Origin: Sinonovacula constricta
Taxonomy: Eukaryota; Mollusca; Bivalvia; Cardiida; Solecurtidae
Direction of reading: 5' to 3'
Assembly (NCBI GenBank): GCA_007844125.1
Contig: CM017571.1
Span: forward strand, 30,530,856 to 30,594,855
DNA: 64,000 bases
Shown here piece after piece: positions 24,429-35,199 of this stretch; position 1 is the stretch's first letter, and every line of letters begins with the position of its first letter. The notes below the pieces were generated by a model. That model was not told where the DNA came from. It did not search any database and saw nothing but the letters and a program-made list of their open reading frames with translations. Position numbers and translations under genes: made by a program.

Positions 24429-24629
24429 TTTGGCTTGTTTTATTTCATGCTGTTCTGTTTCTTGACACTTTTGATACCGTTTAGTTGCATAGGCTATTTT
24501 TCTCGTTCATATTGAACATCATTTAGATAATTAAATATACACTTTTTTTGTGAAAAAAATCTTTGTACAATTATTAAGCCTGATGAGGGTTCTTACTATT
24601 AGCAGTCTCAATAAGATAGTTTTATTCAC

Positions 24630-24676
24630 ATTTTTTTTTTCATTTTTTTTTTGGGGTGGGGGTGGGGGAGGGGGAG
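24630..24676 (+). repeat. T-tract followed by a G-quadruplex-type G-tract
   Basis: T-runs at 24630-24652 are followed by four G-runs of four or five separated by single bases (24653-24675). This is a canonical intramolecular G-quadruplex pattern and the strongest strand-asymmetric tract in the window. Confidence 0.8.
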
Positions 24677-24949
24677 CGAGGTTAAGCACTCCAGTTAGTT
24701 ATGTAGATGACCCTTCCAATGCATCTACATATTATTCCAATTAATCAAGACAAAAACATGAAGGGTGTGCAGCTCTCTCAAAGTACGACTGAGTTTGTAT
24801 TAATGTTTAAAATAGTAAAACGGCAGTTGTGTGAATGTGAAATATTTATATACAGCTTACAGAAAATTGCTAAAATAATCTTAATATAGAAATTTGATAT
24901 AATATTCGAAATTATTACATTTATATTTCTGTCAAGGGTTGTTTTAACT

Positions 24950-27128
24950 TTTTTTTTCTTGCGGCTTAATATTGTACGTTTGACATTTTAACAACACAGT
25001 CATTTTGGGTATATTTAATTAATCTAATTATTTCGTCTTCTAATTCTCTTCGCATAAACGCTTAAGGATACGTAATAAAGTTAGCACAAACGCGACCTCA
25101 TAACTCAGTATGTTTCAGATACAAGTTTTTATTTACATCAGAACACATTTTCCTTGTCACCAAATTAATATATCGAGTTTAGAAATGTTAAACGAATTCA
25201 ATTAGCGGGAAGTATATTCAATTACATGAAATGCTAATTTTGCAATATTTATCCATAAAATTTAAAGTTATAATAAATAGCATTAAGTTTAAAAGATGTT
25301 TAATTGAATGTGTAATCCTTTACGCCTTCAACAATAGCATTAAATTATCAAACAACTGTTTCTTATTTAACTAATAACATAATTGTTTAAAACAATCAAC
25401 TAAAGCCTGTACAGGTCTAATTTCAGTGTGTATGTGTGTCGGTGTAATCATTATATTAAAAGAAAATTTAAGATGACGTCAAATTAACTTAAGCTGAAAT
25501 TGATAGACACAATAAAGTGGAGTATACTTTCGTTCGCAAAAGTGTTTCGACTGTCTTGCGCAACATTTAGAAACACATATTCAGATACATTAAAAATGAC
25601 ATTCCTGCCACGATTGTGTTTCCTTTTACGTTCATATTTATTGACAGTTGTACCTAATTTAATAATTTGATCTCATTTATCCGAAACAAATGTCATTGTG
25701 TTTTATTTCTAACTCACGCAACATACGTTTTTTGTCCAGCTGGCAGCTCACCTTATCTTGGCAATGTAATAGTATCCCATATATTAATCTTACACCACAC
25801 AGTGGATATGTCCCTCAATAACAGCAACAATACCATAACATTCAAAGCAGCAAATATTACCAATTAACATAACGGAGATTGCTATAAACGCAAAATTTAA
25901 TGTGGTTTTTAATTACGTATCTTTCTTTCAAAGCAGAAAATTCATTATTCACAGATCCTATCATAATCGTCGACTTTTCATTTAGTAAATATAAGTAGAT
26001 TAAACGCTTCTTTTGTGTTTTTCTTTTCACATATCTTTATTCTTTATAAACAGCAAAACATTTTGTAAATTCAATTTCGTATTTATTAATAAACCAATCA
26101 AGATTAAGATTCTGTTCTAGCAACTTAATCACATTTGAGTGATTGGCATATTGCAAACAATTTTATATAATGGCTGCAATATAAAATATAATATTCGGAA
26201 AAATTATTTCACATTGATTCATGATGCTTGATATTTTTAGGAGCAAGTTATTTATTGTGCTTGTGTTTCAAAAATTTGGTTATCGGTTTATGCTCTTGAC
26301 ATCACTTTACTATTTTACCATTCTTTTAAACTATATACACGACTTGCCATTTTAAAAAGAGTCTAAACCAAACTGCTATCAAATAGCATCTTGTTAAGGT
26401 AATTTCAAGTTTATCTTGAAATGGAAGGCTTTTGTGTGACACTAGTACAAAGGCAGCTGGTCGTATTGCAGTGTAGGTTATGATTTACTTATCTTTTTTG
26501 TTTTTTGTTTTTGTTTTGCTCACATCATTATGCTTACTCGGCTCTTAACATATTGCAAGAAAGGGACTCGGAAGTAAATATTGCATATAATGATCGAAAT
26601 ACCCTACGCGAGGATGGCTGGTGAGAACATACACAACTTCAGTTGACCAAATCAAATCATGATCTGTTATTTATACAGAAGTAGTAGATCTAACATCTGT
26701 TCTTGTGCTAGCTGAATAAAGTATGACTTTCGTAAAAAGCCGTATTACTTTTTCCATTTCGTGACAATTAGTCAGAAAACTCTTTATAATGTTAATGCTG
26801 ATGATTTATAAACATCCACAGTGATTCATTTATAAACTGCATAACAGTTTACTCAGCGGAATTGTTGTCTTCTCCATTTCCATATATCTTCATTTTATGT
26901 AACAACTGAATTAAAATGATATGAACATTAAATATTTACAAATCGAAAATTGCCGTTCAATTAAATTGAAAATACATTTAAAGCAACCGGATATTGAAAG
27001 CCTACGCTTTATACCGATGAACTCAGATAATGACTGCAATAAGAAATGATCCCGGGGATTCTGCCTTTTGTGAAAAAGATGCAACTGTTTGTGGTATTTC
27101 AAAGCAATTATTGTGCCATAATTTTTTA
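24950..27128. repeat. Block G, copy 2 (first part)
   Basis: Aligned with 5940-7450 and then, without interruption, with 8413-9000. This uninterrupted copy shows that repeat R at 7451-8412 inserted into copy 1 only. No intact gene; the minus-strand frame at 26911-27102 is not conserved in the other copies. Confidence 0.65.
25808..25867 (+). other. Short Asn-rich frame with three sequons, possible relic GPCR exon
   Basis: Reads MSLNNSNNTITFKAANITN and stops. It contains the N-glycosylation sequons NNS, NNT and NIT in 19 codons, at the position aligned with 6543-6611. This resembles receptor N-termini but has no donor site. Interpretation as an exon relic is tentative. Confidence 0.22.
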
Positions 27129-27893
27129 CAGAGCGAATTATTTGACGGTCCTTTTTAACGGTGATAAAGACATTCGTGAATTTGATTGTTTATATATTTA
27201 AGTGAATGTTGGCCCTGTTTTTTATTATAATTGAAAAAAATTGCCTCAAAACGGACACCGACTATTTGTATTTGAGTTAAAATGACATTTTTCATTTGAT
27301 ACGAATATGTCTAACAATAAATGCCTATTCGTAACAAGAAATTCGGGTTGAAAAGCTAAATGAATATTCTAGTAATAGTTAAACGTTTAAAAACAATCCA
27401 GGCTTCATGACTGATGGGATGTATGTTTGTGTGCAAGTTAACTAACTTATTTATATCAGACATTGCGAGATGAACGATGTAAGTGAAAGCAACGCTATTA
27501 GACCCAGATCAAATCAAGCGCTTTTAATTATTTAAATGAAAAAGAACGTTAAAGACATTTTGTTGTCGTGAATTTCGATGCATATTTTTAACACACAAAA
27601 AACACATCATGCATACTTCTAAATTGTTTTAAATGATCGTTTAGAAGATAACAACAGCATGTTTTAGACAAATCTTAATGCCTAACTATATAAAACATTA
27701 TTTACCATGCGATTGTTTTACATTAATTGTTATGGTGGACACAAAATAGAACAAATACTTCGTATTTTTATTTTCATTTAATGTTTATCAGTGGACGGTC
27801 TGAAAACCACCTGAATGCCTTTTTAGAAGTTGTAGCTTATACCAAACCAATAGAAGAAAAATAAAAAAAAATGTGTGTTTGATTTCTATACGG

Positions 27894-27927
27894 CATGTGG
27901 AATAACATCACATATTCAGATTGTAGC
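27894..27927 (+). pseudogene. Relic of GPCR exon 1 in D1
   Basis: ACGGC then an ATG-led run reading MWNNITYSD, aligned with MVNNMTYSD of the 13739 relic and the intact gene's exon 1. The NIT sequon is kept but the sequence runs into TGTAGCGGGTAAATG, so the donor is displaced and phase 1 is lost. The downstream intron-like sequence (TAAATCAG near 28011) also matches that near 13848. No exon 2 follows. Confidence 0.45.
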
Positions 27928-28377
27928 GGGTAAATGTATGCTTAAAACAATACATTAAATAATCGCTTTGTTATTTCTCACATTATTTTGTTTGAGCAAA
28001 GTAATGACCTAAATCAGTTACCAATTTTACTGTACAGATAAAACGTATTGGTTCAAGGAATCTCTTGATTATTGTGCAGCAGATTTTACAATCGACGTCA
28101 ATGCTAAGCAAGTCAACTTTACTGAGTAAATGAATAAGTGAACGAGATGATCTGTAAGAAAATTTATTAATTGTCAAAATACACACTCAACCTTGCATCA
28201 GCCTTTTTGTTCATTTTCTCGTTTGCTTGAAAAAAAATTATAGAAATAAACTACGAAATCTAACAGCAGACAAACCTCACGTGAATTGTACCGAGCAATC
28301 CACTCTTACGTATTGTACGACGTGCTATAAAATTTAAATATATTGTAATTATTTCTAACCTTCAAATTGAAACATTA

Positions 28378-28735
28378 CCCGTGCCTTTTCAAATGTTGGA
28401 ATATGTTCACAGGACTTTGTTATATATTCTTATCCATGATCACATGATAACAACTATGTTAATTGTGCAATGTGGCGGTCGTAAAAAATCTCCCCGTGCG
28501 TGTTTTGTGATTAAATTCATCCTGAAAGGACTTTTGTCTGTATTTCATTTATTTGATAGACACTGGACTTTGGTTCCTCAATTCTATCGTCAAAGGGGAC
28601 TTTGGTTCCTCAGTTCCGTCTTCAAATGAACAGGATGCAACAACTATTTACTGTGTTCTGGTATTTTGTTCTTGATTCAAAAAGGTAATTTCATTTGCAA
28701 TCAACTATTTTTGTGTAGTTTTTCTAATCGAAATA

Positions 28736-28805
<70 letters not shown>

Positions 28806-29065
28806 AAACACGATGTGGACATTCTTTTTTAATGACGTCACAACTGTCGAGGTTAGAGCCCTTTTAAACTGGTTTTTAAGTCGGTCCATATTGCCAGCTG
28901 ACCGTTCCAAGGCGGTAACTGTCGGGTTAAGGCTTATTGTTAAATGATTCATCACAGATTTGTTCTTTTACATTTGGCTTGCATGGGAATACCTTTGTCC
29001 CGTGCCTTTTTGAATGTTGGTATATGTTGCAATGCTCATATGACTTTGTCATATATTCTCATAAA
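28378..29065 (-). repeat. Repeat R, long copy in D1
   Basis: Reverse-orientation copy. It begins with CCGTGCCTTTTCAAATGTTG and ends with a second, same-direction segment CCGTGCCTTTTTGAATGTTG at about 28999-29065. Between them lie a middle part, a (CT)30 tract and the palindromic core. A tandem stutter CTTTGGTTCCTCA occurs twice near 28568-28610. The core is damaged (GTTTTTAAGTCGG), unlike its twin in D2. Frames across the CT tract are incidental. Confidence 0.7.
28740..28800. repeat. (CT)30 microsatellite inside repeat R
   Basis: Sixty bases of pure CT. The allelic position in D2 (40269-40302) has about 34 bases, so slippage occurred after the duplication. Confidence 0.95.
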
Positions 29066-29879
29066 AGCTAGACATGACAATCCTTTTTAATATTTTATTG
29101 TCTTTTAATTAATTATAGGGTGGTTAACACGTGGACAATAGAATCAGCACTTATCAGTAATCAAATGTAATTTATAAAAATATATATTACATAAATCTGC
29201 ATCTTATTATTGATTCCAGTAAAGAATATTGATTGATTCAATATGATAATTGTTATTTCACTTATTACATTATTTATTGATTATTCAATTTGCATATTGT
29301 TATTTAATTGTATGTTGATTCTAAATATGTTTATCAATTCACGGTGAAAAAATGTTTTGAAATAATGTTGTTTTTCAATTTAGTTACATTTGCATTTCTT
29401 TGTTTGTTAAAATTTAATATTATTATGTTATTCTGATATAATAATATATTTTGATTTCTCTTAATTTTAGCCAATGTGTCTCATTGTCACGTATTGTTGC
29501 TAACTTTGATAAAATTGTATCAAATTACAAATTAGGGTAGTAATTTGTTGGGCTTGTTTATAAATTTCAAAACAAACTAAACTGTAAAAAAACTTGTATT
29601 TTCTAACATTCATATGGAGATGTCAGAGTTAAGGGAAATCTTTACAATGATATGATTATACGTAATGTCTAAATCTAAATGTTTGTCAGAACATCCCTTG
29701 TTAGTTTCTTAACCTTCACTTCTGGCAAAAGATGTCAATATAGTCTTTTTTGTTGGTCATAATTTGCTATAAAATTTCCATTTAAGCAAATGTTTATTTA
29801 AAATGTATCCATAATCGCGGCACTCACACTCAAAGTAAGATTAAAGTATCGGTTTATAATAAAAACAAGTCACTTTTTC

Positions 29880-30600
29880 ACCATTGAACTTCTTCACATC
29901 CCGAAGAAAGCAAAAGCAGAACGCTAACTTTGCTGCCTTAAAAATACCATGCCTATTTTAGTTTGCTTTGTCCGAAACTTTAAAATATCATTTTAATAGA
30001 ACAGCATGGTAGAGACAAAGGTTTCATTGATAACATGCTTCCTTAATGTTCTTTGTCCATTCCTCACATTTCTACCACACTCATAGTTAAGTCTTTTACG
30101 TCACTGCTATGTTTTGGAGGGCCCTTGGAAGAGGGACAGAGTCTGTCATAAAGGCTAAGAAGTCCAGCAAAGTTTCACGACACAATATCAATATCCATTC
30201 CTGAGCTTTGTCATAGTGATTATGAAATGGCGGTTCCGTATGCATGTCTCGATGCAATCAGCTGTTTCAGCTTGTATCTGCAGGCAACTGTCGCTTAACC
30301 GTACCTTCCAGTTCTTTCAACATAGCACTAGGTCTTTGGGGATATCTGCTTTCTGCAAACTTGTTGAGCTCAACAACTCGATTAATCACTTTGACGATGT
30401 TATACCCTTCGCTAAAAGGTTTAAAGGTTTAACCTGTGTGCAGAACAGCTTTAAACTGTAAGATTAGGATGCTATTCATTAACGTTTTGCCTCATAACAT
30501 TCATTTTCTTGTTATTTTCTGACGCAACACCAATTACATTATATTGCAAAAGTTCCGAGGCTTCCTTTATTGCACCTTCAGTGGACCTATTTGTTACAGG
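29880..30600 (-). pseudogene. Dead hAT-superfamily transposase relic in D1
   Basis: On the minus strand, a frame reads NVIGVASENNKKMNVMRQNV, then after a stop SCSAHRLNL (30424-30450), then further on RPSAMLKELEG (near 30304-30333) and, after a frameshift, DCIETCIRNRHFI. The order matches hAT-type transposases: a 'TDN..KKM' stretch, a CSAHxLNL motif, then an arginine/tryptophan-containing core segment. At least four stops and one or more frameshifts break it. The two plus-strand frames across this region (30216-30461) are shadows of it. Boundaries beyond the recognised motifs are uncertain. Confidence 0.6.
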
Positions 30601-31276
30601 GGGTCAGATACGGCTGACCCTTATGGAAGTTAATTGTTTCATAGTTTCATAGATAGAGTTTCATAGATAATAGGCAAAGTTAACATCTAAAATCGAAGTT
30701 GTCGACACACCTGAGACCATTTTAGCAACAAAATATAAATCTCATTTTGAGTGAGTTTAAATGAATCAAAAACACTATAGAATGTACAATGTTCTAATTG
30801 AGAAGTAATAACCATATGTTTTATGGGACAAAATATTGAAACTTAAAGTGGTGCCATGTTTCTAATTACTTTATAATTACTTGAACTTTTTCATTTACTT
30901 ATACGTTTATATGTATATACTTATATGTTTATATTGTTCTGTTGCAAATTTCCATTGATTTATAACAATTGATCAGTATTGACTACTGTTGACTCGCATT
31001 AACCGATATTGACTTAATATTGGCCGCTGGTCCGGCCAATACTATCAAACGGCTTTGTATGTCAACCCTGATGTTTTGACAGCAGGAAAGCGTAAAATTA
31101 AAGCAGCAGTATTATTAAAAGAAGTTATTTACTTCCTGAAACGTGGCAAAATGAAATGCTAACAAACTAAAACGGTATAATCTTACACGGTTCGTAACTA
31201 GGTAATAGAAACGAACTTTGGCGTTTTGTTTGTAATATGTATACATATACACATATATATTAAAAAGAATGAGTTA

Positions 31277-31438
31277 CACACACATTGACAGTTCCGAATA
31301 GAGGAATTCCGATTTAGCAGGTGCGCGTAGTTTCGAGTAAATTTTCCGGAAGTGAGCAGCAGACGAGTAGTATAAGATTAGTAACACTTAGACAAAATCA
31401 ATAAACTAAGTCGATTTGTTAGCGGTAAACGTAAAAAC
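31277..31438 (+). promoter_or_regulatory. Leader of the YqaJ gene with an ETS-type site
   Basis: Unique sequence between the end of D1 and the first ATG. It contains CCGGAAGTG (31346-31354), a textbook ETS-family binding site common in broadly active promoters, and no TATA box. The core-promoter assignment is inference. Confidence 0.35.
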
Positions 31439-31831
31439 ATGGATCGTTTATGTGATATGGCAATTGAGAAATTCAAACTTTGGTCTGTAAATGCGTTGAA
31501 GATCTATTTATCACAGAGAAAAAAGTCAGTAGATGGCAGTTTCGACGAACTAGCAGCCAGGTAGGACAAAATATGTTTGGTGTATTTTTTCGTCAATTTT
31601 TTTTTTCAAAAGTGGTAATCATCGAAATTAAAATTTAAATTTTAAAAAGACAAATAAAACAAATTGGAAAGGCCGGGTACAAGCACAAGAACTATAAATA
31701 TTTCATCTTGTTGAAAAAGAAAAATCAGTACAAAGTTATATTTGGAGTTGGATACTTTTTATGTGACCACTTCATGCATGTCAGTAAAATTTGTTTAAAG
31801 AAATATTCCAGTACTCAAAACACAAACAGTT

Positions 31832-32080
31832 CACTAGCGGATCCGGGGGCGCAACCGACGTGCCCCACCCCTCTAACAGCCCATACCTTTGAATATTTTA
31901 TGCACCAAACCCTTATTTTCCTCATTTTTTCGCTCGCTTCGCTCAAGATGTATATTTCAAGCTAAATTAAATAAGAATAGGGCCAAAAATGCTTTGTGCA
32001 TACTTTATGCTTCAATGTAACCCCCCAACCTTTGACAAAAGCCACGCCCCCCGTAACGTCAAATCCTGGATCCGCCACTG
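31832..32080. mobile_element. Short MITE with hAT-like termini in intron 1 of the YqaJ gene
   Basis: Bounded by CACTAGCGGATCC on the left and the inverse of CAGTGGCGGATCC on the right, 249 bases apart, and flanked on both sides by CAGTT (31827-31831 and 32081-32085) as a possible partial target duplication. The body is rich in CCCC runs and has no coding potential. CAGNGGCGGATCC-type ends are common in hAT-derived MITEs of animals; a full 8-bp duplication is not visible, so the class is tentative. Confidence 0.65.
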
Positions 32081-33104
32081 CAGTTACACATGTACTTAAA
32101 ATATTCTGGTTTTGTCGACATGATTTTTAGGAGTATGTTAACAAATATTGTTGTTCACACATTTTTTCAGATCTTTCTGTGCATGGGAAGAGAAGATTCC
32201 TGTAGATGAATCAGCTGAGCAGAGAGAGTTGCGCCTGTTGAAAGAATACAAGTCCAAGCTCTTTGTCAACAATGAGGTTATACCCGACCCATTTTCCCTT
32301 ACTTCTGGTTGGAAAGATGAGAAATCTGGAGTTGATACTTGGCCGTCTATATACCTTACAGACATTGCCACATACCTAAAGTTCAGTACCCCAGGTGAAG
32401 TTGTGTCCCGTGTATTGAATGAATACACGGAGGGAAAGGCTTATAGGTACTTTGATCGTGGGTGGGTAAAGGAAGTGTTTATTCACAACATTAGAGAAAA
32501 ATGTGACATGTGCTTTCTTAAGGCTAAGGTGACCCCCTCACAGTCAGTTAACAACAAGAACTATGATGTGTGGGTCCTAGTAGAAAAAAACTGACAATTT
32601 TGTAGGAGGGAAGATTTTAAATGATTATTGTACATGTACAGCAGGAATGCATGGAACCTGTAATCACATTGCTGGTGCTCTTTTTCGGGTTGAACATGCA
32701 GTTAAGACAGGTCTAACCTCTTCAGATCTTTCTAGCACAGACAAGCTTTGAGAATGGAATGTACCTAAAACAAAAACTACTATTAAGCCAGTGACAGCCT
32801 CCAGTGTCGTGTGGAAAAAAAAGCAGTTTGTTTAAAAAGGACACCAACACAACATAAAGTGTGGAAAAAGACAACTTTACTCCACTTTCAAAACAACAAA
32901 CAGCAGAAGTTAACGACTAGAAAAGGACAAGAGAAAAAATGTACAAGCTTGTAAAAGATGACATTCCAAACTCTGTCTTTGTCTCATTGCATGAAAGGAA
33001 GCGGCCAACATCAAAACAAACTCAGAAACCTCTTTCTTTATCTTGTATTTCTGCTGCAAGGAAAATAAGAGAGGTGGGCATGGAAAAAAACCCTAAAGGA
33101 GTTT

Positions 33105-34127
33105 ATGGATGAAACCCAATTAACAGAGACAGAAATTGAAAATATTGAGCTAAGTACCAGAAAGCAGACACAATCAGTAGACTGGAAAGATCAGCGCAAA
33201 GGCAGAATTACGGCCAGTAATTTTAAGCGTATGTGCAGCCGGGTTAACACCTTGAAAAAAGACCCTCTGACAGATCCTTCAGCCTTGGTAAAACCCATCC
33301 TAGGTGAAAACGAAACTAAACCAACACTAGCAATGAAACATGGAATGTCAGTAGAACCCTTCGCCAAAAAAGCATATACAGACAAGATGAAGAGGAAGCA
33401 CAAACATTTTAAAAGCAGCGACTCTGGTTTGTCCATCTGTTCAGATAAACAGTACATCGCTGCAAGTGCAGATTTAAAAGTAGAGTGTGCCTGTTGCGGA
33501 AAAAGTTTATGTGAAATCAAATGTCCCGAATCTATTAAAGGCTGTGTTCCATGTGAAGATAATTTGAAATATATTAAAAAAGATGGAGAACAGTTTGTGC
33601 TAGAAAACACTCATAACTATTATTACCAAATTCAAGGGCAAATGGGAGTGCTTGGCAGATCCTATTGTGATTTATTTATATACACGGTGCATGGAAACTT
33701 AACAGTCCGAATAAAATTTGATAAGGCATCCTGGAAAAAGTCCCTGGAAAAAATATGCTGGTTTTGGGAAAATTATGTATTTGAAAAGTTAATGATTGGT
33801 GACACAGTGAAAGAAAATTGTCCTGGAAAATCTCCTAAGAATCCACCACAAATTTTGCCACTGCCTGCTTCATCGGCTGTTAAAATTAACGATGTGCGAA
33901 GAAGCTTGATTCCTAGAGGCAACAAGATGAGAAAAAGTCTGCAAGACAAAAGCCAGCCAGTCTATCTTTGTGGAACATGTGGTCTTGTCTGTGTGGATGC
34001 ACCAATAAATGAAGAGGAGCAATCAGTAAATCGTGACCTTTGTCATGTGTGGGTGCATTATGTATGTGCTGGTGTTGATGACAGTGTAACAACCCTAGAT
34101 GAGTGGATTTGCTCTAAGTGTCAATAA
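33105..34127 (+). CDS. Open 3' part of the broken gene: YqaJ nuclease domain plus PHD finger
   Basis: 340 codons. Residues about 25-230 form the YqaJ-like domain: RKGRITASNF (31-40), KHGMSVEPFA (78-87, Glu84), ASAD (120-123, Asp123) and CEIKCPES (136-143, Glu137 and Lys139), followed by YYYQIQGQMG (172-181) and CDLFIYT (188-194). Asp123, Glu137 and Lys139 are the expected metal-binding set, so catalysis is possible. However, the usual GASPDG reads AASADL, which is atypical. The C-terminal PHD finger (287-339) has C289, C292, C313, H318, C321, C336 and C339, but Arg310 stands where the third Cys ligand should be. Met33105 may be internal, because the same frame is open upstream as KKTLKEF. AATAAA overlaps the stop codon (34123-34128). 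Confidence 0.72.
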   Translation: MDETQLTETEIENIELSTRKQTQSVDWKDQRKGRITASNFKRMCSRVNTLKKDPLTDPSALVKPILGENETKPTLAMKHGMSVEPFAKKAYTDKMKRKHKHFKSSDSGLSICSDKQYIAASADLKVECACCGKSLCEIKCPESIKGCVPCEDNLKYIKKDGEQFVLENTHNYYYQIQGQMGVLGRSYCDLFIYTVHGNLTVRIKFDKASWKKSLEKICWFWENYVFEKLMIGDTVKENCPGKSPKNPPQILPLPASSAVKINDVRRSLIPRGNKMRKSLQDKSQPVYLCGTCGLVCVDAPINEEEQSVNRDLCHVWVHYVCAGVDDSVTTLDEWICSKCQ

Positions 34128-34419
34128 ATTGGTAATGATTGATATAATGTGCAATACTAACGTAAAAGATCCTGCCTAGTTCTTGAAATAACACATTAAA
34201 TACTACCATAGTTTGTTCCAAGAATATTCTGTATCTTGACTCTTGAATCTGTAAAAGAAACCCTTTTCTTATATTAAGTTATGCACTTCTCATCGTGTCC
34301 ATGCATACTTAGTACTGGTTGCATCCAGGAAATGTTGTTGGGTTCACATTTAAAAAGTGCTGTAATATTGATGACATATGTTATATTAATGAGTTATTTT
34401 TAAATATTGAAATGTGCTT
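34128..34419 (+). repeat. 3' flank of the YqaJ gene; start of a degenerate tandem array
   Basis: Contains TTAGTACTGGTTGCATCCAG and TTTAAAAAGTGC (near 34308-34362). Related units recur at 38424-38470 and 38655-38685, on the other side of the inverted-repeat element. The array was thus split by that insertion. Confidence 0.5.
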
Positions 34420-35029
34420 TACAGTACTGAAAATCGCGAAATTGACAATTTTCCCGTTTCCACTCCGTTTCGTTTCCATTTCAGTTGGAAGCGTTCGCCG
34501 CTCCGTTTCCATTTCGCTTCCGTTGCGTTCGTTTTGTTCGCTTCCAGCGCTGCATTTCAAACACTTCCAGCGTTTCTATCAGTTCTTCCGTTTCTATCGT
34601 TTCAAGCGTTCCATTTCGCTCCGTTCCGATTTTGATTAAAAATTTCGTTTAATAGATTTCTAAATGTAAAGTACTTCCGGTGTGCTTGCAAAATGACGAA
34701 AGAAGTAAACATTCTAGGGAGAGGCGAAAAAGGAATCGGCAGTAGATTGTTTGCGAAGAGGATATTCATTGTCAGCCACCCGGAGGGAAATTGCAGACAA
34801 AAAATACCCTAAACAAACCAGCACCTGCTAATAATCCTTAAAATTCAGGGAGTACAGTATTGAGAAGATGCCTACCTACTTGTCTTCGCCAGACGTCATA
34901 TCCCGGAATAAACAAACAAGAAATAACTTTCAAATATGGTCCACACACACCCATTATCCTAAAAAGTAACTTCTCTGTGACGTGACGTGATCCGATCTTA
35001 AAGTCGGATGAAGACACACTCATTTTTTT

Positions 35030-35195
35030 TTAAAACTTGCCCCCGGACGTTTGCCCCCTGCCCCTGAAGTGCAGAACCGGACGTTTGCCACCCCTCTCCC
35101 CTTCAAATAAAAGGCCCTTCAAATAAAATGGCCCAGCGTTTACCCCCACCCCCACTGCCAAAATAAAAAGGCGAATGTTTGCCCCCGATATTTAT
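35030..35195. repeat. Imperfect tandem repeat around CGGACGTTTGCCCCC
   Basis: Four imperfect units of CGGACGTTTGCC or GCGTTTACCCC type, spaced by C-runs and AAATAAAA spacers, inside the inverted-repeat element. Confidence 0.6.
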
Positions 35196-35199
35196 TATA

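Larger units (their letters stand above)
27129..31276. repeat. Recent 4.1-kb segmental duplication, copy 1 (D1)
   Basis: Near-identical, in the same orientation, to 38686-42742. Differences are sparse substitutions, a 37-base segment present here and missing there (near 27194), different (CT)n length, and a short loss in the other copy near 42450. Its left end continues an older block G alignment (9.43 kb and upstream), so this is the ancestral position. Inside are the end of block G, an exon-like ATG segment, repeat R and a hAT relic. It ends exactly where the YqaJ cassette begins. Confidence 0.85.
31439..34127 (+). pseudogene. SAP-SWIM-YqaJ-PHD protein gene, broken
   Basis: Exon 1 (31439-31560, donor AG|GTAGGA, phase 2) encodes a SAP-like helix-turn-helix segment (SVNALKIYLSQRKK..GSFDELAAR). 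The join to exon 2 (from 32171, after TTTTTTCAG) restores Arg and runs on as SFCAWEEKIPVDESAE to a stop at 32592-32594. A shift by one base at an A7 run (32584-32590) reopens the frame into DYCTCTAGMHGTCNH, a SWIM zinc finger (CxCx7CxH). A TGA follows near 32749 (KL-stop-EWN), then further frame changes to 33105, where the YqaJ-PHD part is open. SAP and SWIM suggest nucleic-acid binding; YqaJ is a lambda-exonuclease-like PD-(D/E)xK fold; PHD fingers read histone tails. Such fusions are multicopy in invertebrate genomes and probably mobile-element related. Alternatively, sequencing errors in homopolymers explain some breaks. Confidence 0.7.

Noticed and set aside
24221..24515. Frames encoding poly-Asn or poly-Ile proteins
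   Set aside because: They are produced by the (AAT)n microsatellite and have no flanking coding signal.
32148..32170. Translation start at the ATG at 32148 for the SWIM-containing exon
   Set aside because: It lies upstream of a good TTTTTTCAG acceptor, and exon 1 at 31439-31560 joins in phase to codon Arg at that acceptor.
32584..32594. A programmed -1 frameshift at the A-AAA-AAC heptamer before TGA
   Set aside because: The heptamer is in the right register for -1 slippage, but the SWIM frame lies in the +1 direction, so -1 slippage would not reach it. Later breaks also indicate a pseudogene.
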